DNA of 64,000 nucleotides, from NCBI RefSeq assembly GCF_006542765.1, contig NZ_SKCD01000007.1:1-64000 (forward strand), written 5' to 3'. The position numbers were made by a program, and so were the translations under genes. Below are positions 40,453-50,450 of this stretch, piece by piece. The notes beneath the pieces are model-generated. The model made no database searches and was not told where the DNA came from. It was given only the letters and a program-made list of their open reading frames with translations. Every line of letters begins with the position of its first letter. Within the stretch, counting starts at the first letter, position 1. This DNA comes from Paenibacillus luteus (GTDB lineage Bacteria; Bacillota; Bacilli; Paenibacillales; Paenibacillaceae).

Positions 40453-43400
40453 TTAGTGGGTTGAATCATGTGAGACTTGCTGGCCTTTCAGCGTTTGTCC
40501 CCCATGCATGCGTTTATCCTGCTCCGCATCCGGTTTGCGTCCCATGAACGGCCACCAGTTGGCCTGCCCGAACGTACGTACCATGACTGGAATGAATAAC
40601 GGCAGCATAAGCAAGGCGTACATAAACAATCCACAAAGTACGATAGTTGCAATTTGTAGAAGCGACATCACGCCCGAAGGCAGCATCGCAGCAAATGTTC
40701 CGCCTAGGATGACGGCAGCCGACATAATGACCGTACCCATGTTTTTCATCGCTTCAAGAATCGCTTCCTGAGGTGAGAGGTGGCGGTATTCCTTGAATCG
40801 ATCCATCAAGAATATACTATAGTCGATTCCAAGCGCCACCAGCATGACGAAGCCGAAGAACGGAACCGCCCAGCTAATGCCTGACTGTCCAAGCAGCCTT
40901 ACGAATATGACCTCTGCAATCGCTAATGACGAATAGTAAGTAAGCAGCAGCGATGCAATCATATAAAGCGGCATGACAATCGAACGGAAGAGAATGATCA
41001 ATATAATTGAAATTCCGATCAGCATCAGTACAACCGTACGCGAGTAGTCAGCTTTCGATATATTGCTTAAATCATTGTTCATGCTCGTTACGCCACCAAT
41101 TGCGACCTGCGCTCCGCTGTAATCCGTGCTTTGAATCGCGCGGTTTACAGCTGCTTCAAGCCCATCGATTTGCGCCATCGTTTCTTGCGAATAAGGATTG
41201 CTGCCAAATATGACTTCGAATTTCGCTGTCTGGCGATCCTCTGACATATACACATTAAGCGCCGTTTGGAACTCCTCGTTCGCAATCGCTTCTTCTGGAA
41301 TGTACCAGCCTGTCATCTGTTTATTCGGCGATCCCGCTAGCCCATTCAGGTAGCCGCCTGCCGAATTCAGTCCATCCGTTACTTGAGTTAAGCCGTCTAC
41401 GCTTTGATCAAGCCCGCTCGTAAGCTCGCCAAGCTGATCGTTTAGTGAAGCAAATCCGGCTTGAAGCTCTTTTTGACCATCGGTTAGCTCATTAAATCCT
41501 TGCGTTACGCTTGGCAGCTTCGAGACAATTTGCCCTTGGCCTGCGGCCGCTTGCGCAATCCCTTTTTGCAGCTCCGATAGGCCTTCTGCCAGCTTGCCAA
41601 GACCCGCAGCAAGCGCCGATTGGCCTTCTGCTGCCTGCAAGAAGCCGGCATTTGCCTGCGTCATGCCCGAAGAAATGCCGGAAAGCTGTTCATTTAGTTG
41701 AGTCAATTGTCCACTGATTGCGGTTGCTCCCGCTTGCAGCTGGGTCAAGGTGCTTAACGCTTGCTTAAAACTCTCATCATCCTGCAGCTCAGGATAACTC
41801 TCCTGAAGGCCCGACAGCCCTTGCTCTACCCCCGATAAGCCATCTGCAAACTTCGATTGCTCAGCAGCGATTGTCGTATAAGCGCCCGTCAACTGACCAA
41901 GGCCTCCGCCTAGCTGCTCATAACTGGTCTGTAATTGGCGGCTTGCGCCTGCTAATTGTTCCGCGCTAGCCTGTGCTTGCTTCAGCCCTTCGCTAAGCTC
42001 ACCTGCGCCAGCGGAGCCGTCCTGTAAGCCTTGCTGGATGCGCTTCAAACCATCGCCCAGCTGTACGACCCCGTCCTTAAGCTTATTCGTGCCCTCAACG
42101 AGCTGTCCGGCACCATCAACGGCTTCATTCAGCTTCGGCGCATTCTCGCTCAGCGCGCTGCTAGCCTCAGAAAGCCCATCTCCGATCTTCCCTAAACCTT
42201 CCCCGCTTTGGCCAAGACCATCCTCGAGAGTAACCACTTGGTCCGAAACAAGGAATTGCTCCATCACCTCACCAGTTGGACGAGTGGCGCTGCGTACTGC
42301 TTTAACGCCCTCCGTATTCGCCAGCTCGCGGCTGACTTGCTCCAACACTGCAAGCCCTTCAGGCGTATCCAATGGTTTATCTGTTTTAACGATAACCGTG
42401 GTCGGAAGCGAATCTCCAGGCCCAAAGTTGTCTGAGATGAGATTAAATGCTTTAACGGAATCGTATTTATCCCCAATCTCGTCTAATGAGTTAAAAGAAA
42501 TTGTCCCTTTATAGGCTGTCAGGAACGGAACGATAATAACGGCTAATATAATGAGTGCCCATAAAGGGCGTTTCAGTGAAAATTTGCCGACCGATCCCCA
42601 GAGCTTGCTTGGCTTATGCTCCAGAGAGCCCTTCGCCGGCCAAAACAGCTTTGTGCCAAGTACAGCCATAAAGAACGGCACGATCGTAAACAACGCTACT
42701 AGCAAAATGGCAACGCCGACCGCGACGGCAACCGCCGAGCGGTAAAGCATAAAGGTGGAGAAACCAATCGCCGCGAAGCCGACCAGCACGGCCAAGCCTG
42801 AAAACAAGACAGTCCTGCCCGCTGTGCGGTACGTATTAACAATGGCCTCCGTCTTATCGCCGCCACTATGAGTAAGCTCTTCCTTAAAGCGGCTGATGAG
42901 CAGGATGCAGTAATCTGTCCCGATTCCGAACAATACCGCAACCAAGAAAATTTGCGTGAAGTTGGACAGCGGAAAGTCGAAATATTCAACCAGGAACGCT
43001 ATGATCGATTGCGAAATTAAGTACGTAAAACCGACCGCTACAAGCGGTACGAGCGGCGCGACCGCCGAACGGAAGACCACAAACAAAATAATGAGGATAA
43101 AGCCTAACGTAATAAATTCGGTTTTCTTAAGCCCTTCCTGCGAGCTTTGGACAACGTCCTCAGAAATGAGCCAGTTACCGGTGTAATAATGCTCCACTTT
43201 CACGTCTGAAATGGCCTCGTACAGTCCATCCCGCAGCTCCGCCAGTTCACGGTCGCCTGCTTCTACGTTCACGAGCGCAAGAATAGTGCTGCCATCCTCG
43301 GATACCATTTGCTCTTCCAACTCTTTGGTATCAAAGTGAGTCGTAACCGATAGGACACCGATGGATTCCCCATCGCTCTTTAGCTTGTCGACACCGCTTT

Positions 43401-43668
43401 TCACCTCTGCGATATCCGTATCTGACAAACCGCCGTCCTTATGGAATACAAGCACGGTCGCCATTCCGGTGCTCGCTCCGGCTCCCTCGCTTGTGCCAAC
43501 GGCTTTCTCCAATTCATTGGCTATCGTTGAGGAATAGCCATCAGGCACGTTAATCTGGCCCTTCGTGCGAACAAGCTCCTCCATGCCTGGTGCCGAAAGC
43601 ATGAGCAAAGTAGCAGCTACCAGCCACAGTGCTAGCACCAGCCACCTAAATTTCAATACAGTCCTCAT
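40453..43668 (-). CDS. MMPL/RND-family exporter with long glycine-rich heptad region
   Basis: A 1071-residue RND-type exporter. Helix 1 (about 8-28), five helices (about 180-345), a sixth near 372, a large extracytoplasmic loop (about 390-860), and the last five helices (about 870-1030). MMPL signatures are GIGTDYCILLISRFKEEL and ALGIDYSIFLMDRFKEY. The second loop carries a long run of repeated units (GLGQ, GLSE, GLKR, LGKLAEGL type, about 475-790) as in YhgE/Pip-like proteins, predicted extended and coiled. It would export lipids or hydrophobic drugs by proton motive force. It follows a MarR gene on the same strand, its likely regulator. Confidence 0.92.
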   Translation of the reverse strand: MRTVLKFRWLVLALWLVAATLLMLSAPGMEELVRTKGQINVPDGYSSTIANELEKAVGTSEGAGASTGMATVLVFHKDGGLSDTDIAEVKSGVDKLKSDGESIGVLSVTTHFDTKELEEQMVSEDGSTILALVNVEAGDRELAELRDGLYEAISDVKVEHYYTGNWLISEDVVQSSQEGLKKTEFITLGFILIILFVVFRSAVAPLVPLVAVGFTYLISQSIIAFLVEYFDFPLSNFTQIFLVAVLFGIGTDYCILLISRFKEELTHSGGDKTEAIVNTYRTAGRTVLFSGLAVLVGFAAIGFSTFMLYRSAVAVAVGVAILLVALFTIVPFFMAVLGTKLFWPAKGSLEHKPSKLWGSVGKFSLKRPLWALIILAVIIVPFLTAYKGTISFNSLDEIGDKYDSVKAFNLISDNFGPGDSLPTTVIVKTDKPLDTPEGLAVLEQVSRELANTEGVKAVRSATRPTGEVMEQFLVSDQVVTLEDGLGQSGEGLGKIGDGLSEASSALSENAPKLNEAVDGAGQLVEGTNKLKDGVVQLGDGLKRIQQGLQDGSAGAGELSEGLKQAQASAEQLAGASRQLQTSYEQLGGGLGQLTGAYTTIAAEQSKFADGLSGVEQGLSGLQESYPELQDDESFKQALSTLTQLQAGATAISGQLTQLNEQLSGISSGMTQANAGFLQAAEGQSALAAGLGKLAEGLSELQKGIAQAAAGQGQIVSKLPSVTQGFNELTDGQKELQAGFASLNDQLGELTSGLDQSVDGLTQVTDGLNSAGGYLNGLAGSPNKQMTGWYIPEEAIANEEFQTALNVYMSEDRQTAKFEVIFGSNPYSQETMAQIDGLEAAVNRAIQSTDYSGAQVAIGGVTSMNNDLSNISKADYSRTVVLMLIGISIILIILFRSIVMPLYMIASLLLTYYSSLAIAEVIFVRLLGQSGISWAVPFFGFVMLVALGIDYSIFLMDRFKEYRHLSPQEAILEAMKNMGTVIMSAAVILGGTFAAMLPSGVMSLLQIATIVLCGLFMYALLMLPLFIPVMVRTFGQANWWPFMGRKPDAEQDKRMHGGQTLKGQQVSHDSTH

Positions 43669-43696
43669 CTTTGTTCTCCCTCCACGTCAAATCTAA

Positions 43697-44143
43697 CTAA
43701 GGTTTCATTAATTCCCCCGCAAGCCTCTCGAAGGTTTCTATAAAGAAAATGGCTTCTTGCTCTTCAAAACGATTCATATACTTAGCAAGAAGCACTTGAA
43801 TCTTTTCCTCCATCCTGTCGCAAATCTGCTGACCATCCTCGGTTAGCGCCAAATAGATCACACGGCGGTCCTTCTCATCTGGCATGCGCTGAATGAGATT
43901 CTTGTCAAACAGTCTCGTAATAATGGCAGTTATGGAGCTTTTGCCTACGCAGAAAATGTCCGCAAGCTCAGAAGATGTGCACCTCTCCCTCGAACGTAAG
44001 TAGCGAAGCGTTGAGAACTGGTCAACCGTCAGATCATCCGGCATCAGCTCGCGGATCATCGCGTTTAACCGACGGTTAACGAGGAAGTTGGCCGCCTCAT
44101 AGCGATCGATCATTTGTTTCAATAACGCTCGATCCACACTCAT
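43697..44143 (-). CDS. MarR-family transcriptional regulator
   Basis: A 148-residue MarR winged-helix protein (DLTVDQFSTLRYLRSRERCTSSELADIFCVGKSSITAIITRLFDKNLIQRMPDEKDRRVIYLALT region, with the DxRR wing). The terminal helices give dimerisation. ATG 44143 follows AAGGAGGAC closely (2-3 bases); the only longer start is TTG without a site. It sits 29 bases upstream of the MMPL exporter gene. Two palindromes at 44183-44214 are probably its operators, so repression of itself and of the exporter is expected. Confidence 0.9.
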   Translation of the reverse strand: MSVDRALLKQMIDRYEAANFLVNRRLNAMIRELMPDDLTVDQFSTLRYLRSRERCTSSELADIFCVGKSSITAIITRLFDKNLIQRMPDEKDRRVIYLALTEDGQQICDRMEEKIQVLLAKYMNRFEEQEAIFFIETFERLAGELMKP

Positions 44144-44182
44144 GTCCTCCTTAGTGGCCGATGAAGCCAAACCACAAATTTA

Positions 44183-44214
44183 ATTCTATTATAGAATAGT
44201 TCTACAATAGAACT
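44183..44214. promoter_or_regulatory. two adjacent palindromes, likely MarR operators
   Basis: ATTCTATTATAGAAT (44183-44197) is perfectly self-complementary (7-1-7), and AGTTCTACAATAGAACT (44198-44214) has perfect seven-base arms around CAA. Both share TTCTA/TAGAA half-sites and lie 40-70 bases upstream of the marR start. Confidence 0.7.
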
Positions 44215-44347
44215 ATATCAAATGAATATATTGAACGCAACGCCATAGTTTTGAACGTATCGTGAACAATAATGGAATAGGTATCGTTTTACAAACGATT
44301 CAATTCCTACGGCTTATCCTTTTAGCAAGCAGGATTTCCAAAAATAA

Positions 44348-44354
44348 TGTCGAA
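44348..44354 (+). promoter_or_regulatory. Spo0A-box-like heptamer upstream of the GGDEF-EAL gene
   Basis: TGTCGAA lies 45 bases upstream of the GTG start at 44399. A single heptamer has low information on its own; it is listed because the same word flanks the chemoreceptor and ncRNA promoters. Confidence 0.25.
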
Positions 44355-44398
44355 TAATAGGAAAAATATTCAAAAGCACATTCAGGAGGCCGCAGCAG

Positions 44399-47053
44399 GT
44401 GAGCAACCCTTTTCTTCAGCAGCAAAATAAACCCCGTACGATTGCTTTCGCATTTACACTATTACTACTGCTTGCACTAGCATCCGAATCCAGTCATCTC
44501 CAATTTTTGTATGGGATCACGTTTTCCTTAACCAGCCTGTTTGTGCTGCTTGGCTTACGCATCTTCGGTTTCGTACCAGGACTGCTTACAGCAACGGTTG
44601 TGCCCTGCATCGGAATCTTCCTTTTTGACCAACCCGCTTATCATCTTCTATTATTGGTCGAAGCCGCCGTAATCGGCCTCTTCCTGAGCAGATTCAAAAA
44701 CCGCCTATTCCGGCTTGACGCTGCATTCTGGCTCCTGATCGGCATGCCAACCGCATATGGTCTTCATGCTGCCAATTCTACACTTGCCTCGAAAGATTTG
44801 ATCTTGATTACCTGTATCATCGCTCTGAATGGCATGTTCAATGCCTTGTTCGCCGAAATGATTCAGCAGTACTTCCCTCTGCGCAAATGGAGTGGCTTCG
44901 CCTTCGACAATCGCCGGCCCCGCTCGTTCAGCAGGGTGCTTTTTCATTTCTCCCTTGGCATCGTATTCCTATCCTTCTTGCTCAATATCTATGTAAACAG
45001 CCTCAGCTCCTTCAAAGAAGCGTGTATGTACGCCCAGCGCCTTTCCTCAAGTGAAGCCAATCGCATCCTAAACATCTGGAACGAGTGGCAGCCTATGAAC
45101 AGCGGCATAACCGTCCAAGAACAAGCTCGCTTCCTCCAAAGCCTGCTGCAAAGCTCGCCTAGCGACCTTGTCATTAGCTTTACCAATTCTACTTATACCG
45201 TTGTAGCATCAAGCCGTACCAGCCTAGTCGGTCAACTCCTCCATTACGAAGCCGATAGCCGAACAACTATCGTCAACCCGCAATTGCTGCTAACCATGCC
45301 GCCAGAAAAAAAGTATTCATTGGAGTTGCAAACCTGGCATGACGGGCAATTTGTTTACAAAGACAACGTCTCGGCCAGCGGTTTTCAAATGTATATTGAA
45401 CTGCCGATCAAACATTATCAGAACTATTTATTTTCTAAATATTTAACGCATTTCTACTACTTAATCGGCCTTGCCATCTTTGCGGCTATTCTCGCTTATT
45501 TAATTAACCGTTGGCTTTCTCAAAGCCTGCAGCGGTTGGCTGCGGTCACTACCGATCTACCGCTCACTCTTGAAAAATCAGATACTGTTGTGTGGCCTGC
45601 CAGCGGCTTCGTAGAAATTCAATCGTTAATTGTCAATTTCAAGCAAATGTCGACCAATCTCATTCATCTGTTTCAAGAGGCAAGAAATAGCAATGAAAGG
45701 CTTGAAGCCCAGGCCATCATGCTGCAGCAGTCAGAAGAGCGGCTTCACCAGCTTGCTTATTCCGATATGCTGACTGGGCTGCCTAACCGCTTGCAATTCA
45801 CCCTGTATGTACAAGAAATGATTGATAACTATGCCCGATTCAATAAGCCGATAGCTGTCATGTTCGCTGATATTAACCGATTCAAGCAAATTAACGACAC
45901 ACTCGGCCATGCGGTTGGCGATCAATTGCTGCAGAAGGCGGCAGAGCGCTTCGAAGCCGCAGCACTGCAGGATTGCAAGGTTTTCCGATTGGGCGGTGAT
46001 GAATTTGTATTCGTGGGGCATTATGAGGATGAAGCTGCTATCCGTGTTAAAGGGCAAGCGGTCGTGGATTCCTTTAACGAGCCCTTTGTGTTGGCTGAGG
46101 CACGGCTCTTTCTAACGGTAAGTGTAGGCATCAGCCATTATCCGCAAGATGGCGACAACATGGATACGATCATTAGCAATGCCGATATTGCCATGTACAG
46201 CGCCAAGGAGCAGGGAGATGGCTGCTACCGCCTGTTTACGCCACAGCTTGTTTCCACAATGACCGAGAAAATGCAGCTGGAAAATGAATTGTACCCTGCA
46301 CTTCAACAAAATCAGTTCTCCCTGCACTATCAGCCTAAAATGAATGCGGCTACCGGCGAGCTATGTGGGATTGAAGCGCTCATCCGTTGGCGGCATCCAG
46401 AGCTTGGCATGGTTCCGCCGGATAAGTTCATCCCGCTTGCAGAACAATCAGGATTTATTTTAGAAATCGACAGTTGGGTCTTCCGTGAGGCATGCCGTCA
46501 AAATAAAGCTTGGCAGGATGCCGGCTTGCAGCGGATATGCGTATCGGTGAACATATCAGCGAGACATTTCTATCAAGGGCAGTTGTCCGAAATGATTGTG
46601 CAGGCTTTGAAGGATACCGGACTTGAACCGCAATATGTCAGTCTAGAAATTACAGAAGGCGTATTTATGCAAAATATGGAGCAGGTCATTGAGACCATTC
46701 AATACCTTCGCGCTCTAGGCATCCAAATTTCCATTGATGATTTCGGCACAGGCTATTCCTCCCTGAATCAGCTTCAACGATTGCCGATCTCGGACGTTAA
46801 GCTCGATCGCTCATTCATTCAAGGTATTACAAGCGACGAGAAGAAATCTTCGATTGTCAAAGCGATTATTCAATTGATTCATAGCATGAATATGAAAGTA
46901 GTCGCTGAGGGCGTAGAGACCGACGACGAATCGAGGTTCTGCAAGGAGCTGCAATGCGATGAGCTGCAGGGTTATCTTTTCAGCAGGCCGCTCCCCCCGC
47001 AAGAGCTCGCGCTTATGCTCAGCACGCATGTTGAAATACCAACACAACATTAG
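44399..47053 (+). CDS. membrane-bound GGDEF-EAL cyclic-di-GMP turnover protein
   Basis: An 884-residue sensor. Six or seven N-terminal helices (about 12-200), an extracytoplasmic region (about 205-345), a last helix (about 350-370) with a HAMP-like stretch, a GGDEF domain (about 450-605) and an EAL domain (about 625-875). The synthase signature LGGDEF is intact, with no RxxD inhibitory site in front. The phosphodiesterase residues IEALIRWRHP, ISARHFYQ, LEITEG, IDDFGTGYSSL and AEGVET are present. Either or both activities are possible. The start is GTG 44399 with AGGAGG 8-9 bases upstream. Stand-alone, with a terminator after the stop. Confidence 0.92.
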   Translation: MSNPFLQQQNKPRTIAFAFTLLLLLALASESSHLQFLYGITFSLTSLFVLLGLRIFGFVPGLLTATVVPCIGIFLFDQPAYHLLLLVEAAVIGLFLSRFKNRLFRLDAAFWLLIGMPTAYGLHAANSTLASKDLILITCIIALNGMFNALFAEMIQQYFPLRKWSGFAFDNRRPRSFSRVLFHFSLGIVFLSFLLNIYVNSLSSFKEACMYAQRLSSSEANRILNIWNEWQPMNSGITVQEQARFLQSLLQSSPSDLVISFTNSTYTVVASSRTSLVGQLLHYEADSRTTIVNPQLLLTMPPEKKYSLELQTWHDGQFVYKDNVSASGFQMYIELPIKHYQNYLFSKYLTHFYYLIGLAIFAAILAYLINRWLSQSLQRLAAVTTDLPLTLEKSDTVVWPASGFVEIQSLIVNFKQMSTNLIHLFQEARNSNERLEAQAIMLQQSEERLHQLAYSDMLTGLPNRLQFTLYVQEMIDNYARFNKPIAVMFADINRFKQINDTLGHAVGDQLLQKAAERFEAAALQDCKVFRLGGDEFVFVGHYEDEAAIRVKGQAVVDSFNEPFVLAEARLFLTVSVGISHYPQDGDNMDTIISNADIAMYSAKEQGDGCYRLFTPQLVSTMTEKMQLENELYPALQQNQFSLHYQPKMNAATGELCGIEALIRWRHPELGMVPPDKFIPLAEQSGFILEIDSWVFREACRQNKAWQDAGLQRICVSVNISARHFYQGQLSEMIVQALKDTGLEPQYVSLEITEGVFMQNMEQVIETIQYLRALGIQISIDDFGTGYSSLNQLQRLPISDVKLDRSFIQGITSDEKKSSIVKAIIQLIHSMNMKVVAEGVETDDESRFCKELQCDELQGYLFSRPLPPQELALMLSTHVEIPTQH

Positions 47054-47103
47054 AAAAGGAGCCGTCTCTCGGTCGATGACCTTAAGAGACAGCTCCTTTT
47101 TCC
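47054..47103. terminator. terminator after the GGDEF-EAL gene
   Basis: AAAAGGAGC...GTCTCT pairs with AGAGAC...GCTCCTTTT, followed by more T residues on the plus strand. The A-run on the other side allows use by the convergent minus-strand gene as well. Confidence 0.8.
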
Positions 47104-47146
47104 CTATATCTGGGATAGCAATCCCATGTTTAACTTAAACGGAGGC

Positions 47147-48358
47147 CTATGCGTTGGAAGAATCCGTCTCCGCTGCATCCGTGCCTGTTGTCGCCTGTGG
47201 AGCAGCGCCATCCGGACGTTCTCCGCGCGGTCCTTTGCCGCCATGACCGCCTTTGCCCCCGTTCTCACCACGCGCAGGGAGCTCGCCATTCACTTGTTTA
47301 GTCGCACGCTCTGTTGCTTCTTCAAGCTTTGTATCGTACTGCTCCTGCGTAATCGTACCCGCTGCCAGTTGCTCAGCCAACTTGGCTTGTTTATCCTTTA
47401 TGTTCAGATCGATCAGCGTTTGGACAGCAATGCCCTTCTCTGCTGCAATAGCCGCAAGCGTCTTGCCAGACTCAAGCTCCGCCTTCAGCTCGTCCTCTGT
47501 TAAGCCTAGCGCTGTCGCAAAAACATCCAGGTTGCCTCCTCCAAAGCCGCCCCTGCCGCCTTCACCTCGCTGCGGCAGCAAGCCATTGACATGCTGCGTT
47601 GCATGTTCAACCGCCTTTTCAAACTTCGAATCATATTGGTCCTGCGTAAGGGAACCCGCTGCCAGCTCAGCGTCCAGCTTCGTTTTCTGCTCGCTCACAA
47701 GCGCATCAATGACTGTTTGCACCTCAATGCCCTTCTCGGTTGCAACAGCGGCGAGCGTCTTGCCCGATTCCTGTTCTGCTTTCAGTTCATCCGCAGTTAG
47801 GCCGAGCACAGCAGCGGCTGCTGTAAGATTTTGACCAAAGCCGCCTTTGCCGCCTCCCCCGCCCTGCTTGCCAAAGCCAAAGCCTTTGGAATCAAGCAAT
47901 TTCTCTGCGATAGTAGCAGCATCTGGCTTAGTCAGCTGTTTCCCCGCATCCGTTTGTTGATCTGCATCGGTCGTAGTCCCGGCTTCCGTCTTCGCAGGTG
48001 CCGCAGCTTCCAGCCATTCCACTAGCTTCTCCTTCAGCTCAGCGCGTGTTTTGCCTTGTTCCACTGCGATCTCCGAGAGCGTCAAGGTCTCCAGCTTCGT
48101 CTGAAGCGCTGCTTCATCCACTCCTAAGTAAGTGGTCAATTGTTCTTGTATTTGTTCAAAGCCGCGTCCGAAGCCGCCGCGTTTATCTGCACGATCCTTC
48201 TTAGCTGCACCATTGTCTGACTGTGTGCTTTGCAGTGCCGGTTTACCGCTGCTTGCAGCAGCCGCATTAACAAGCTGGCCTGCCCATAGGCTTCCGCCTC
48301 CAAGTGCCAAAGTTAGTGCAATGGCACCTGCTGTGATTGCTTTCGCTTTATTCATCAT
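47147..48358 (-). CDS. secreted repeat protein of unknown function
   Basis: A 403-residue exported protein with a signal peptide (about 1-33, ending SLWAGQLVNA). The mature part holds two long repeats of about 75 residues, each starting LGLT(A/E)DELKAE(Q/L)ESGKTLA and ending in QVNG/HVNG, and a shorter, diverged N-terminal unit (LGVDEAALQTKLETLTLSE). Glycine- and lysine/arginine-rich linkers (GKQGGGGGKGGFG, GENGGKGGHGGKGPRG) separate them. The repeat motif resembles the SGKTLAxIAxEKG units of small exported Bacillales proteins sometimes labelled DUF2680-like. GAGGTGG precedes ATG 48358. Function unknown. Confidence 0.8.
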   Translation of the reverse strand: MMNKAKAITAGAIALTLALGGGSLWAGQLVNAAAASSGKPALQSTQSDNGAAKKDRADKRGGFGRGFEQIQEQLTTYLGVDEAALQTKLETLTLSEIAVEQGKTRAELKEKLVEWLEAAAPAKTEAGTTTDADQQTDAGKQLTKPDAATIAEKLLDSKGFGFGKQGGGGGKGGFGQNLTAAAAVLGLTADELKAEQESGKTLAAVATEKGIEVQTVIDALVSEQKTKLDAELAAGSLTQDQYDSKFEKAVEHATQHVNGLLPQRGEGGRGGFGGGNLDVFATALGLTEDELKAELESGKTLAAIAAEKGIAVQTLIDLNIKDKQAKLAEQLAAGTITQEQYDTKLEEATERATKQVNGELPARGENGGKGGHGGKGPRGERPDGAAPQATTGTDAAETDSSNA

Positions 48359-48595
48359 TTAATTCCACCTCTCACTTTCGATTTGTTGTTACAAGACCTA
48401 GCATAACCACAAATACTTAAGGCTTCTTTAAAACCCGCTGAAAGTTGGCTGAATAGGAGAAATTCTCATACACGATTTGCTATTTATCGACAGCGCTAAT
48501 TTGAAATAACACGAATTATTTATCTCATTCTTCTATAATTGAACACTTTTCTAACATTAATTTGATATTGTGAGAACAGATTGGACATCATGTAC
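48359..48595. other. AT-rich upstream region
   Basis: Between the divergent secreted-protein and chemoreceptor genes. Apart from the Spo0A-box-like inverted repeats at 48596-48637 nothing further was recognised; presumably holds the secreted-protein promoter. Confidence 0.4.
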
Positions 48596-48637
48596 TGTCG
48601 AAAAATGGAAATATGCTTATGTCTACATTTTTCGACA
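48596..48637. promoter_or_regulatory. inverted 12-base repeats containing Spo0A-box-like words
   Basis: TGTCGAAAAATG (48596-48607) and CATTTTTCGACA (48626-48637) are exact complements separated by 18 bases. Each contains TGTCGAA, the core of the Spo0A box, and a partial third (TTCGAC) follows at 48641. They lie 50-95 bases upstream of the chemoreceptor start. Confidence 0.6.
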
Positions 48638-48689
48638 TTATTCGACGATATACTATCATAACTAACTAATAATTAAGAGGTGTGGTCCC

Positions 48690-50435
48690 ATGTTACGTTT
48701 GAAAGACAAAAGCTTAGTCGTTACCAGCTCTATCGTATTAGCCCTTCTATTAGTTATGGTTATTGGCGTGACCGAATATTTGTCCTATAACACGCAGAAA
48801 AAAAACTATTTAGCTGAAATCGAACGGATTGGTCAAACACTTAGTTATCAAATGGAAGCTGCCCATGATCTGCTTGCATTTGGCAACAAAGAAATTACGG
48901 CTGGAAATGACACGAACAACGACAACTTCAAGCTTCTCAAGCTGCAGCTTGACGTGATGATCAAAAATGATATCGTATCCAATGCTTACGTCTACATGCC
49001 TGACATCATTGAGAAAGACGGAAAGTCCTATCTGAAAGTAATTCAAAGCAACGAGGAGCTGAATGCCGCAGGCCTTGGGCCCGGCCAGGACTATGAGCTA
49101 ACGCCAGCCTTCCAAGAGGACGTACACAAGGCGATGGACAACGGCTCTGTCGTGACTGCTCCTGTAGTGGACGCTTTTGGAGAGTGGGTAACCTATCTCT
49201 CTAAAGTTGAAACTCCTAACGGCCGATTCATCGGTTTATTCGGTATCGATATAGACTATAAAAAAATAAATGATGCTATGTCCGCAATGTTATGGCAAAG
49301 CATCGGCATTGCCGTTCTCTTGTCCGCCATCGCCATCGGTATTATTATCGCTCTCATCCGTATGGTGTTGAGGCCTCTTAAGAGGCTTGCTGAAGTTTCC
49401 TCGCTGGCGGCCAAAGGGGACTTGACGCTTGCCGTTGCCGTGAAAGGGAACAATGAAATCAGCCAGGTATCCATGGCATTTAACGAAATGATCGCCAGCC
49501 TGCGCCAGCTCACCAGCAATATTCGCACGACTTCAGACGAAGTGGCTGGATCAGCTTTCAATATGCAGCAAAGCGCAGAGCAAACGTCGCGGGCAACGGA
49601 GGAAGTAACCGAAGCCATCCAAGAAGTGGCCTCCGGCTCAGAAACGCAGCTGCAAAGCTTCCAAGAGTGCCAGCGGGCGATGACGGAAATGACGATCGGC
49701 ATTCAGCGGATCGCTGAATCCTCCTCTTCCGTATCCGATCTCGCAGCCGAGACGACCGCACTTGCTTCAGAAGGCGAAACCGTTATCGAGCAGACGCTCC
49801 AGCAAATGCAAACGATTGAGAACAATGTCGTCTCTACGGTAGCAACCTTGCACGAACTGAAAGAGCAAAGCGATAAAATAGGCAGCATTCTCGGCTTAAT
49901 CGGTGATGTCGCGAATCAGACGAACCTGCTTGCGCTGAATGCTTCCATCGAAGCAGCGCGTGCTGGCGAGCACGGCAAAGGCTTCGCTGTCGTAGCTCAT
50001 GAAATCCGCAAGCTTGCTGAGCGGTCGAAAGAGTCGTCCGAACAAATCGGGACCATTCTGCACAGCATTGGCAGCTACACCTCGACAGCTGTTTCTTCCA
50101 TGGAGCAATCCGTAGAAGCGGCTCGCGTGGGTTCGACCGTGTCCAGCCAAGCTGGCGAGTCGTTCCGCACGATCGTCACGTCTATCCGCGATGTTTCCAG
50201 CCAGGTGCAGGAAGTATCTGCAGCGTCCGAGCAAATGTCGGCTGGCAGCGAGCAGATTGCCGCTTCACTGGATGAACTGGAGACGATCACAGCCAGCGCT
50301 GCTGGCAACTCGCAGCGCGTGGCTGCTGCATCGGAAGAGCAGCTTGCCTCCATGCAGGAAGTCGCCAGCTCGTCCGAGCAGCTGCGCAACTTGGCTTCTA
50401 GCCTGAATGAAGCTATCGGCCGTTTCAAAACCTAA
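48690..50435 (+). CDS. methyl-accepting chemotaxis protein
   Basis: A 581-residue transmembrane chemoreceptor. Helix 1 (about 10-28), an extracellular single-Cache-type sensor region (about 35-195), helix 2 (about 200-225), HAMP (about 225-278) and the signalling domain. The hairpin tip reads [20 protein letters not shown] followed by [13 protein letters not shown], the CheA/CheW contact site. It senses an extracellular ligand and signals to CheA. GAGGTG precedes ATG 48690. Stand-alone; ligand unknown. Confidence 0.93.
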   Translation: MLRLKDKSLVVTSSIVLALLLVMVIGVTEYLSYNTQKKNYLAEIERIGQTLSYQMEAAHDLLAFGNKEITAGNDTNNDNFKLLKLQLDVMIKNDIVSNAYVYMPDIIEKDGKSYLKVIQSNEELNAAGLGPGQDYELTPAFQEDVHKAMDNGSVVTAPVVDAFGEWVTYLSKVETPNGRFIGLFGIDIDYKKINDAMSAMLWQSIGIAVLLSAIAIGIIIALIRMVLRPLKRLAEVSSLAAKGDLTLAVAVKGNNEISQVSMAFNEMIASLRQLTSNIRTTSDEVAGSAFNMQQSAEQTSRATEEVTEAIQEVASGSETQLQSFQECQRAMTEMTIGIQRIAESSSSVSDLAAETTALASEGETVIEQTLQQMQTIENNVVSTVATLHELKEQSDKIGSILGLIGDVANQTNLLALNASIEAARAGEHGKGFAVVAHEIRKLAERSKESSEQIGTILHSIGSYTSTAVSSMEQSVEAARVGSTVSSQAGESFRTIVTSIRDVSSQVQEVSAASEQMSAGSEQIAASLDELETITASAAGNSQRVAAASEEQLASMQEVASSSEQLRNLASSLNEAIGRFKT

Positions 50436-50450
50436 GCAGATAAAATAAGA

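Noticed and set aside
48642..48654. A sigma-D promoter for the chemoreceptor
   Set aside because: GACGATAT resembles the -10 (GCCGATAT), but no TAAA-type -35 is at the right distance.
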